A stretch of 8,879 bases of DNA from an uncultured Pseudomonadota bacterium (GTDB lineage: Bacteria; Pseudomonadota; Gammaproteobacteria; Burkholderiales; Thiobacillaceae). Positions 1-6,069 of this stretch are shown one piece after another (position 1 is the stretch's first letter; every line of letters begins with the position of its first letter). The DNA is taken from assembly GCA_903918705.1 (NCBI GenBank), contig CAIXFP010000489.1, forward strand, positions 1-8,879, in the 5' to 3' direction. Position numbers and translations under genes: made by a program. Under the pieces are notes generated by a model. That model was not told the origin of the DNA, did no database searches, and saw only the letters and a program-made list of their open reading frames with translations.

Positions 1-1
1 C

Positions 2-28
2 TACGTGGTCATGCCGATGCGTATCTGA
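2..28 (+). CDS. dnaN: DNA polymerase III beta subunit (sliding clamp), C-terminal tail only
   Basis: Only the last eight codons and the stop are in the window. They read YVVMPMRI followed by TGA at 26-28. The family is known to end in a conserved VVMPMR(L/I) tail (E. coli DnaN ends AAYVVMPMRL), so this short piece is diagnostic despite its length. DnaN forms the ring-shaped dimer that tethers DNA polymerase III to DNA. The next gene downstream is gyrB, which fits the conserved dnaA-dnaN-(recF)-gyrB replication cluster and supports the call. The gene starts outside the window to the left, so nothing can be said about the rest of the protein. Confidence 0.85.
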   Translation, partial: YVVMPMRI

Positions 29-91
29 ACAAGCAGCAAGGAGTGGTGGTGCACGGTCATCCCCGCTCGGCTTCATCCCATCACCAGAAAA

Positions 92-95
92 AAGG
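92..95 (+). promoter_or_regulatory. Ribosome binding site of gyrB
   Basis: AAGG, preceded by an A-rich run, lies six bases before the GTG at 102. This spacing is suitable for a Shine-Dalgarno sequence and supports the GTG as the gyrB start. The last two bases of the site overlap the parS-like palindrome, so ParB binding and translation or transcription of gyrB could compete for the same DNA region. Confidence 0.55.
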
Positions 96-109
96 TTTCA
101 CGTGGAACA
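94..109. promoter_or_regulatory. parS-like ParB-binding palindrome overlapping the gyrB start codon
   Basis: The 16 bases GGTTTCACGTGGAACA match the general parS consensus TGTTTCACGTGAAACA at 14 of 16 positions, and the Pseudomonas-type variant TGTTCCACGTGGAACA also at 14 of 16. The central CACGTG is intact. ParB binds parS and loads the chromosome-segregation complex, and parS sites are known to cluster near oriC, where dnaN-gyrB normally lies. The gyrB GTG start (102-104) is in the middle of the palindrome. ParB binding here is an inference. The same bases also have to encode the first GyrB residues, and a chance match is possible. Confidence 0.55.
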
Positions 110-2573
110 TCCAAGCGGCAACGGCGGCTACGACGAGGACAGCATCCAGCAACTGGAAGGCCTGGAGGCGGTGCGCAAGCGACCGGGCATGTATATCGGC
201 GATACCTCCGACGGCACCGGCCTGCACCACATGGTGTTCGAGGTGCTGGACAACGCCATCGACGAAGCTCTGGCCGGCTATTGCGACGACATCAAGGTCA
301 TTATCCATCCGGACAACTCCATCTCCGTTTCGGACAACGGTCGCGGCATTCCTGTCGGTGTGAAGATGGACGACAAGCACGAACCGAAGCGCTCCGCTGC
401 CGAGATCGTCATGGTTGTATTGCACGCCGGAGGCAAGTTCAACCAGAACAGCTACAAGGTTTCCGGTGGCCTGCACGGTGTCGGCGTGTCCTGTGTCAAC
501 GCCTTGTCGAAATGGCTGCGCCTGACCATACACCGCGACGGCAAGAAGCACTTCATGGAGTTTCAGCGCGGCGCGCCGGTCAACCGCCTGATCGAGCTGC
601 ACAACGGCATAGAGGTGTCCCCGCTGAAGGTGATCGGAGATAGCGTGCGGCGCGGCACCGAGGTGCACTTCTCCGCCGATGAGGAAATCTTCGGCCACGT
701 CGACTTCCACTACGACGTGCTGTCAAAGCGCATTCGCGAACTCTCCTTCCTCAACAACGGCGTCAAGATCGAGTTGCTGGACGAGCGCGACGGCCGCCAC
801 GACAACTTCGCCTTCTCCGGCGGGGTGAAAGGATTTGTGGAATACATCAACCGTTCCAAGAGTGTGCTGCATTCCAACGTGTTCTATGCCACCGGCGAAT
901 CCAAGGTGGGCGACACCGGTGTGACCATCAGCAGCGAGGTGGCGATGCAGTGGAACAACGGCTACCAGGAACAGGTGCTCTGCTTCACCAACAATATTCC
1001 GCAGTCCGACGGCGGCACCCACCTCACCGGCTTGCGCGCGGCCATGACCCGGGTGATCAACAAATACATCGAGGAACACGAGATCGCCAAGAAGGCCAAG
1101 GTGGAAATCACCGGCGACGACATGCGAGAAGGCCTGGCCTGCGTGCTCTCGGTAAAGATGCCCGATCCCAAGTTCGGTTCCCAGACCAAGATGAAACTGG
1201 TGTCCAGCGAGGCACGCCCGGCAGTGGAGGAAACGGTTTCCCAGAAACTCTCCGAATACCTTCTGGAACGCCCGGCCGACGCCAAGATCATCTGCGGCAA
1301 GATCGTCGAGGCCGCGCGCGCTCGGGAGGCGGCGCGCAAGGCGCGGGAAATGACGCGGCGCAAGGGCGTGCTGGATTCAGCCGGGTTGCCCGGCAAGTTG
1401 GCTGATTGCCAGGAAAAAGATCCCGCCCTGTGCGAGTTGTACCTGGTGGAGGGGGATTCCGCCGGCGGGTCCGCCAAGCAGGGCCGTGACCGCAAGTTTC
1501 AGGCGATCCTGCCGCTCAAGGGCAAGATCCTCAACGTGGAGAAGGCGCGCTTCGACAAGATGTTGTCGTCCCAGGAAGTGGTCACCCTGATCACAGCCAT
1601 GGGCACCGGCATCGGCAAGGACGACTACAACCCGGCCAAACTCAGATACCACCGCATCATCATCATGACCGACGCGGACGTGGACGGCTCCCACATCCGT
1701 ACCCTTCTACTCACCTTCTTTTACCGCCAGATGCCGGAGTTGGTGGAGCGCGGCCACATCTACATCGCCCAGCCACCGCTCTACAAGGTCAAGCAGGGCA
1801 AGCGCGAGACCTATCTGAAAGACGACTACGAGTTCAAACAATACTTGCTACGCGAAGCTCTTAACGGCGCCGAGCTGATTCCCACCGTGGGCGCTGAGGC
1901 ATTGAGCAAGGAAACCTTCGAGCGCATCGCCCGCGAATTTCTCCTGGCCGAGGCCATGATCGAACGCTTGGCGCGGCGCATGGACCCGGACGTTCTTTAC
2001 AGCTTGTTGAAAATTCCCAGCATCAGTCTCAACAGCGAAGCCGAAGCCCAGTCTGCCGCGCTGCAATTGACCAGTGAGCTGTCCAAGCTCGGGGCGGTGA
2101 AGATCAACCCGTTGCAGTACGAAGGTGACCTGGGCTGGCGACTGGAAATTACTCGCAGTCGTCATGGTATCGGCCACACCAGCTACCTCGATTACAACTT
2201 TATCGAAGGTGGTGATTACGACCAGTTGCGCCGTACCTCGGAAATCCTAAGCGGCCTGCTCCTGCCCGGCGCCGAGATTCGCCGCGGCGAAGCCCGCGCA
2301 CCTGCCTATGATTTCAAGCAGGCTCTCGACTGGCTGCTGGGCGAAGTCAAGAAAAACCTTGGAGTGCAGCGCTACAAAGGCCTGGGTGAGATGAATCCGG
2401 AACAGCTTTGGGAAACCACCATGGACCCGCAGGTGCGCAGGCTTTTGCGCGTGCAGATCGAAGACGCAATCGCCGCCGACGCCATCTTTACCACCCTGAT
2501 GGGCGAGGAAGTGGAACCGCGCCGCCACTTCATCGAGACCAACGCGCTGGGTGTGCGCAACCTGGATGTCTGA
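102..2573 (+). CDS. gyrB: DNA gyrase subunit B (ATPase subunit of type IIA topoisomerase)
   Basis: GyrB hydrolyses ATP to drive negative supercoiling by the GyrA2B2 complex in the cytoplasm. The 823-residue length is close to E. coli GyrB (804). In order, the protein has a GHKL ATPase domain with catalytic E47 and Mg-binding N51 in FEVLDNAIDEALAG, D78 in DNGRGIP, and the glycine-rich GGLHGVGVSCVNALS lid (about 122-136). A transducer domain follows to about 410. The TOPRIM domain has E450 in VEGDSAGGSAKQGRD and the metal aspartates D524, D526 and D528 in TDADVDGSH. An insert of roughly 170 residues (about 585-755), typical of beta- and gammaproteobacterial GyrB, precedes the conserved tail starting QRYKGLGEMNPEQLW at 756. 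The GTG start is chosen for its ribosome binding site and an N-terminus of normal length. It lies 73 bases after dnaN with no recF between. No key residue is missing and the frame is intact. The motifs favour GyrB over ParE through the gene context and the insert. Confidence 0.98.
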   Translation: MEHPSGNGGYDEDSIQQLEGLEAVRKRPGMYIGDTSDGTGLHHMVFEVLDNAIDEALAGYCDDIKVIIHPDNSISVSDNGRGIPVGVKMDDKHEPKRSAAEIVMVVLHAGGKFNQNSYKVSGGLHGVGVSCVNALSKWLRLTIHRDGKKHFMEFQRGAPVNRLIELHNGIEVSPLKVIGDSVRRGTEVHFSADEEIFGHVDFHYDVLSKRIRELSFLNNGVKIELLDERDGRHDNFAFSGGVKGFVEYINRSKSVLHSNVFYATGESKVGDTGVTISSEVAMQWNNGYQEQVLCFTNNIPQSDGGTHLTGLRAAMTRVINKYIEEHEIAKKAKVEITGDDMREGLACVLSVKMPDPKFGSQTKMKLVSSEARPAVEETVSQKLSEYLLERPADAKIICGKIVEAARAREAARKAREMTRRKGVLDSAGLPGKLADCQEKDPALCELYLVEGDSAGGSAKQGRDRKFQAILPLKGKILNVEKARFDKMLSSQEVVTLITAMGTGIGKDDYNPAKLRYHRIIIMTDADVDGSHIRTLLLTFFYRQMPELVERGHIYIAQPPLYKVKQGKRETYLKDDYEFKQYLLREALNGAELIPTVGAEALSKETFERIAREFLLAEAMIERLARRMDPDVLYSLLKIPSISLNSEAEAQSAALQLTSELSKLGAVKINPLQYEGDLGWRLEITRSRHGIGHTSYLDYNFIEGGDYDQLRRTSEILSGLLLPGAEIRRGEARAPAYDFKQALDWLLGEVKKNLGVQRYKGLGEMNPEQLWETTMDPQVRRLLRVQIEDAIAADAIFTTLMGEEVEPRRHFIETNALGVRNLDV

Positions 2574-2580
2574 GTTTTCC

Positions 2581-2586
2581 AGGTGA
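2581..2586 (+). promoter_or_regulatory. Ribosome binding site of the deacetylase-like gene
   Basis: AGGTGA, with its AGG four bases before the ATG at 2588, lies in the 14-base gap after the gyrB stop. It places the start at 2588 rather than at an in-frame upstream ATG at 2408, which lies deep inside gyrB. Confidence 0.5.
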
Positions 2587-2587
2587 A

Positions 2588-3784
2588 ATGACTTGGCTAC
2601 TGCTTGCACTACAGGCCTGGTTGCTGCTGGCCGTGGGTCTACTGTTGGCCTGGCGCAAATCCCTGCGGGCATTATGGCGCGAACCGATGTTCAGGGTGCC
2701 CATCCTGATTCTGGAAAGCGACGATTGGGGCGCGGGGCCCTCGGTTCAGGCTGAAGCCCTCACTGCCATTGCCGCGTGCCTAGCCCGGCATCGCGACCAG
2801 GGAGGCCGTTCTGCCGTGATGACCCTGGCCCTGGTGCTGGCCATTCCCGAACCGGGCATGGCTTCCGGATCACCGTGGCGCCGGCGCAGCTTGTCCAACC
2901 TGGAATTGCAACCGGTCAGGGACGCCATCCACAACGGCGAGGTGCGAGGCGTGTTCGCGCTGCAATTGCATGGGATGGAACATTTCTGGCCGGAGTCCCT
3001 GCTGACAGCCGCTGCAGGCAGTCATGAAGTTCGAGTCTGGCTGGACAACCCGGAACTGACGGAAACACTACCGTCACCATTGCAAAGCCGCTGGACCAAC
3101 GCAGTCGTGCTACCCTCGCGCTATCTATCGACTACGGCTATACACGCCGCGGTGGCGGAGGAAACCGCCGCCTACACCGAGATTATCGGTGCGCCGCCAG
3201 AAGTCGCCGTGCCTCCCACTTTCGTCTGGAACCAGGAAGTGGAGGCTGCCTGGGCTGACGCGGGGGTCAAGGTCATCATCACTCCGGGGCAACGTCATAC
3301 CTGTCGCGACTCCAGTGGTCGACCGGCGGGCGTGGATCGGGATATGCGGAACGGTGAACGCGGTGCCGGCGATGTACTCTACCTGGTGCGCGACGAATAT
3401 TTTGAACCCCTCTTCGGGCACCGCCCCGAGCAGGCACTGACGGCGCTGGCAGCCAAGACAGCAAGAGGGCGGCCGTGCTTGCTGGAAACGCATCGCTGGA
3501 ACTTCCTCGCCGCCACGGGCGGCAATCTGACAACGGCGCTAGCGGCCATGGACAAGCTATATACCCAGGCGTTGCAACAGTATCCGGGACTGCGATTTAC
3601 TTCCTGCGCGGAGTTGGGCCGGGCCATCCGCTACAACGATTCCGCATGGATCGAACAAGACACGCGTAGCCGGTTTACCATCTGGCTACGCCGTGTGGCG
3701 GATATTCCCCGATTCGGCAATTTGGCACGCATCATTGGCCTGTTCGCCCTGCTCAACCTTTTTGCCCGATCACCATACCCCTAA
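2588..3784 (+). CDS. Membrane-anchored NodB/CE4-like putative polysaccharide deacetylase
   Basis: This 398-residue protein begins with a hydrophobic segment (about 3-22) followed by a basic stretch (RKSLRALWR), which suggests a single N-terminal membrane anchor. The body carries features expected of the NodB/CE4 metal-dependent deacetylase fold: an Asp-Asp pair in ILESDDWG (D45-D46), an HxxxH pair in LHGMEHF (H128 and H132), a conserved-looking PPTFVWNQEVEAAW segment (about 209-222), and a late ETHRWNF segment (H302). CE4 enzymes remove N- or O-acetyl groups from polysaccharides using Asp-His-His bound metal. The sequence is divergent from classic TFDDG/HSxxH members, so activity and substrate are uncertain. 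A second hydrophobic stretch lies near the C-terminus (about 379-393). The gene starts 14 bases after gyrB and ends 2 bases before a GT4 glycosyltransferase gene, so it is probably co-transcribed with both. This pairing suggests modification of a surface or exported glycan. It could also be a non-catalytic relative in the same fold. Confidence 0.65.
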   Translation: MTWLLLALQAWLLLAVGLLLAWRKSLRALWREPMFRVPILILESDDWGAGPSVQAEALTAIAACLARHRDQGGRSAVMTLALVLAIPEPGMASGSPWRRRSLSNLELQPVRDAIHNGEVRGVFALQLHGMEHFWPESLLTAAAGSHEVRVWLDNPELTETLPSPLQSRWTNAVVLPSRYLSTTAIHAAVAEETAAYTEIIGAPPEVAVPPTFVWNQEVEAAWADAGVKVIITPGQRHTCRDSSGRPAGVDRDMRNGERGAGDVLYLVRDEYFEPLFGHRPEQALTALAAKTARGRPCLLETHRWNFLAATGGNLTTALAAMDKLYTQALQQYPGLRFTSCAELGRAIRYNDSAWIEQDTRSRFTIWLRRVADIPRFGNLARIIGLFALLNLFARSPYP

Positions 3785-3786
3785 CC

Positions 3787-4938
3787 GTGAACACGCTTAA
3801 GCCCTCCCGACTTCTGGTCATTTCGGAACTATTTCTACCCACCAAGGGAGGCACCACCATCTGGTATGACGCTGTCTATCGCCGCATGGGCGGCAATGAC
3901 GTGCACATCGTCACCGCCGCAGTGGATGACGCTGTGACCATCGATCAAACGCATCCCAACAGCATCCATCGTGTCGGCCTCAAGCGGGTGTGGTGGTTGA
4001 AGCCGGAATCCCTGGGTATGTACCTGAAACTGCTCGGTCGATCACTGCTATTGGCGTTGCGTCACCGTTTTGACGCGGTGCACGGTGCTCGCGCCTTGCC
4101 TGAAGGACTGGTGGCCTGGGCCATGGCGCGGCTATTGCGTGTACCACTGGTGGTGTATTGTCATGGCGAGGAACTCACCACCTGGGGTCAAGGACGAAAA
4201 TTCCGCGCCATGTTGTGGGTCTACCGCCATGCCGATGCCAACATCGCCAACAGCGAGTACACAGTGGAGGAGATGGTACGGCTGGGAGTACGCCGTGAAA
4301 CCATCACTTTGATCTACCCCGGTGTCGATACCGAACGTTTTCGGCCCGGCCTGCCCTACGACGATTTGCGCCGGTCCATCGACCTGCGGCCAGAACAACA
4401 CCTGATTCTTGGAGTGGGTCGCCTGGTGCGGCGCAAGGGCTTCGACCAGGTTATCCGCGCCCTGCCGGAGCTGGTGAGTCGAGGTCTGGATGTGCATTAC
4501 GCGCTGATCGGCATCGGCGAGGATTGGGACTATCTCTCCAACTTGGCCAAGGAGGCTGGCGTGGCGGCCCGCCTGCACCTGCTCGGCCACGTCAGCCCGG
4601 AAAATCTGCCACGCTGGTACAACGCCTGTGATGTCTTCGTCATGGCGAACAGGGAGATAAACGGTGATACCGAGGGCTTCGGCATGGTGTTCCTGGAAGC
4701 GGCGGCCTGTGGAAAACCTGCCATAGCAGGCGACGCCGGTGGGACCGGAGCGGCGGTGGTGGATGGTAAGACAGGTATTCGCGTCGATGGCACGGACGTT
4801 GCGTTAGTGACAAATGCATTGATTGCCGTGTTGGGTGATAAAACGTTGGCCGAACGCTTGGCACGTACCGCCCGGCAGCGAGCGAAAACCGAGTTCAGCT
4901 GGGACACCGTGGCCGCTAAGACACGGTCTGTTGTGTGA
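3787..4938 (+). CDS. GT4-family (GT-B fold) glycosyltransferase
   Basis: This 383-residue protein has the layout of a retaining GT4 glycosyltransferase, which transfers a sugar from a nucleotide-sugar donor to a growing glycan or lipid acceptor at the cytoplasmic side. The N-terminal acceptor domain has the loop FLPTKGGTTIWYDAVYRRM (16-34) and the YCHGEELTTWG segment (124-134). A linker motif, LIYPGVDTERF (175-185), leads into the donor domain with ILGVGRLVRRKGFDQVIRAL (207-226). The E-x7-E motif is present as EGFGMVFLE (E296 and E304), followed by AAACGKPAIAG. Length is normal for the family. The GTG start at 3787 lies 2 bases after the upstream stop and has no clear ribosome binding site, so translation is probably coupled to the deacetylase-like gene. 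Its specific sugar and product cannot be read from sequence. Its neighbours point to surface polysaccharide synthesis. Confidence 0.9.
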   Translation: MNTLKPSRLLVISELFLPTKGGTTIWYDAVYRRMGGNDVHIVTAAVDDAVTIDQTHPNSIHRVGLKRVWWLKPESLGMYLKLLGRSLLLALRHRFDAVHGARALPEGLVAWAMARLLRVPLVVYCHGEELTTWGQGRKFRAMLWVYRHADANIANSEYTVEEMVRLGVRRETITLIYPGVDTERFRPGLPYDDLRRSIDLRPEQHLILGVGRLVRRKGFDQVIRALPELVSRGLDVHYALIGIGEDWDYLSNLAKEAGVAARLHLLGHVSPENLPRWYNACDVFVMANREINGDTEGFGMVFLEAAACGKPAIAGDAGGTGAAVVDGKTGIRVDGTDVALVTNALIAVLGDKTLAERLARTARQRAKTEFSWDTVAAKTRSVV

Positions 4939-4999
4939 CCCGGTCTCGGTCCATCACGTTACACTAGCGCCCACCGCATTCCTGACATACCTACAGTTC

Positions 5000-5028
5000 T
5001 TGAAGCGCGGCTGGGTGATCGGTATGAG
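5000..5028 (+). promoter_or_regulatory. Weak candidate sigma70 promoter for the TPR gene
   Basis: TTGAAG (5000-5005) and TATGAG (5023-5028) are separated by 17 bases, the optimal spacing. Each hexamer matches its consensus at only four of six bases, and in DNA of this length such a match can occur by chance. If used, it would give a 5' leader of roughly 210 bases before the ATG at 5248. Confidence 0.2.
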
Positions 5029-5196
5029 CTGGGCGGCGATTTATCGGTTCGTCAGCCGCAGGGCTTGTCTTTCGCGAGCGAGGTCCCCCGTCCACTGCGC
5101 AGAAGCAGAACTGTCACACACCTGATGGCGGTATCGGCCCGGTAGGGTGTGGAAAGACGTACGCGCAGCAACTTTCAGCAGGCATTATGCAGGGAC

Positions 5197-5224
5197 TTGG
5201 GAGCCCAGCCGCCTGGATGCCCAA
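5197..5224 (+). other. Nested stem-loop in the 5' leader of the TPR gene
   Basis: TTGGG at 5197-5201 pairs with CCCAA at 5220-5224. Inside it CCAG (5205-5208) pairs with CTGG (5213-5216) around a CCGC loop, with a 3-by-3 internal loop between the two stems. The structure ends 11 bases before the GGAGA ribosome binding site. It could influence translation or RNA stability, but it matches no riboswitch class I can recognise and has no T-run to act as a terminator. Confidence 0.3.
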
Positions 5225-5235
5225 CCATTGAGCAT

Positions 5236-5240
5236 GGAGA
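5236..5240 (+). promoter_or_regulatory. Ribosome binding site deciding the TPR gene start
   Basis: GGAGA lies seven bases before the ATG at 5248, the strongest Shine-Dalgarno match in the window. It selects this ATG over an in-frame start at 5149, whose extra 33 residues are not hydrophobic and would bury the signal peptide. Confidence 0.75.
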
Positions 5241-5247
5241 TATCGAG

Positions 5248-6069
5248 ATGACCGCCATTTTTTTTCCACGGGCTCTATTAGCCTGGATTGTTTTCATGTT
5301 GTTTTCTTCCTTGGCACACGCCGACTACGCGGCGACACCGGATGAAATGAACATGTGCCGGACCACCATATACAACGACCCTAGAGCCGACAAGAGGGAT
5401 CCAAACTGGGGGCACATGCACCACTATTGCGATTGCGTTCGCTTCACCAATCGCGCATATGGAATACCGGCAAACAAAAAACAGGATATTGCCGCCACCC
5501 TTAACGATGCGATAGATGGCTGCAACTACGTGATCGGCCATACCACGCCTGATTTTGTATTACTCCCGGACATCTACCTTCAGAAGGGAATAATCTACAC
5601 CCTGCAAGGGAATGCAATCCTTGCTGCGGCGGAATACACCAAGGCGATGAACGGCAATCCGAAACTGGCCAAGGCTTATACCGGGCTCGCCGAGTTCTTT
5701 CTCAAGAGCAATGACAAGAAACATGCTCTGGAAATCGTGACCAAGGGCTTGCTGAATAATCCAAATAGCAAACCTCTGAAACGAATGTATAAGGAATTGG
5801 GTGGTCCAATGCCTTACCCGGCACCGATTGCTCCCGTAGCCGAAACTCCCCATGTGCAGGCGCAGGAATCCGCAGCAGGCACACCTGCGGTGCCGCCCAA
5901 GGAACCCCATCCGGAAGCCAATGGCGCAGTAGCGAACACGCCAGTCGCCGAGACACATGAAATCGGCTCGCCGAAAAATCCCTGGTGCCGTTTCTGTACC
6001 GATACGCTGCCGGCTCCAGAGGCGACTACCCCATCCACGCCTGGAGTAATCCCCAAAGCCTCGAAGTGA
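5248..6069 (+). CDS. Secreted TPR-repeat protein of unknown function with CxC and CxxC motifs
   Basis: The 273-residue product starts with a clear Sec signal peptide (hydrophobic core about 4-22, likely cleavage after AHA at 25), so it should be exported to the periplasm or cell surface. The mature part opens with a cysteine- and histidine-rich region: C37, then HMHHYCDCVRF (57-67), and C92. Residues about 105-185 are helical and look like two TPR units (LQKGIIYTLQGNAILAAAEYTKAM, cut here for length as LQKGIIYTLQ...AMNGNP, and LAKAYTGLAEFFLKSNDKKH), which usually mediate protein-protein contacts. A Pro/Ala-rich linker (about 187-240) leads to NPWCRFC (244-250) near the C-terminus. All six cysteines are in the exported part and could form disulfides or bind metal or a cofactor. 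Base composition is lower in GC than the flanking genes. Its 3' end overlaps the convergent sulfatase-like gene by 44 bases. I cannot assign a function. Context suggests a role in glycan export or assembly. Confidence 0.85.
   Translation: MTAIFFPRALLAWIVFMLFSSLAHADYAATPDEMNMCRTTIYNDPRADKRDPNWGHMHHYCDCVRFTNRAYGIPANKKQDIAATLNDAIDGCNYVIGHTTPDFVLLPDIYLQKGIIYTLQGNAILAAAEYTKAMNGNPKLAKAYTGLAEFFLKSNDKKHALEIVTKGLLNNPNSKPLKRMYKELGGPMPYPAPIAPVAETPHVQAQESAAGTPAVPPKEPHPEANGAVANTPVAETHEIGSPKNPWCRFCTDTLPAPEATTPSTPGVIPKASK

Larger units (their letters stand above)
4939..5247. other. 309-base non-coding stretch and leader of the TPR gene
   Basis: No convincing gene lies here. Reading frames that cross it extend out of the GT4 gene or into the TPR leader and have no family features. 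A weak sigma70-like pair is visible: TTGAAG at 5000-5005 and TATGAG at 5023-5028, separated by 17 bases, each matching consensus at four of six positions. A nested stem-loop lies at 5197-5224, just before the TPR ribosome binding site. I found no GC-rich hairpin plus T-run terminator after the GT4 stop, so read-through from upstream is possible. Confidence 0.6.

Noticed and set aside
29..93. Terminator or promoter between dnaN and gyrB
   Set aside because: Only a loose inverted repeat (GTGGTGG with CCATCAC) with a long loop is visible, with no T-run and no good promoter hexamers.
301..309. DnaA-box-like TTATCCATC
   Set aside because: It matches the consensus TTATCCACA only in the first seven bases, is a single copy, and is inside conserved gyrB codons.
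81..710. 209-residue reading frame on the minus strand inside gyrB
   Set aside because: It lies antisense to the most conserved part of GyrB, has no recognisable domain, and is explained by the high GC and codon bias of gyrB.
962..1495. 177-residue minus-strand reading frame inside gyrB
   Set aside because: It is antisense to the transducer and TOPRIM coding region, with Ser/Arg/Ala-rich low-information sequence and no motif.
2408..2587. 60-residue N-terminal extension of the deacetylase-like frame
   Set aside because: It overlaps the conserved gyrB tail, is Arg-rich junk, and would hide the membrane anchor. The ATG at 2588 has its own ribosome binding site.
4935..4965. Possible promoter GTGACC with TACACT just after the GT4 gene
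   Set aside because: The spacing is 19 bases and the -35 match is weak. It is about 290 bases from the next start with no supporting feature.
5024..5125. Small frame of 33 residues in the non-coding stretch
   Set aside because: It has no ribosome binding site, no hydrophobic segment or motif, and the frame is also open upstream into the GT4 gene by chance.
5126..5247. Riboswitch, such as a c-di-GMP class I element, in the TPR leader
   Set aside because: The conserved core bases of the classes I know could not be found. Only the simple nested hairpin is visible.
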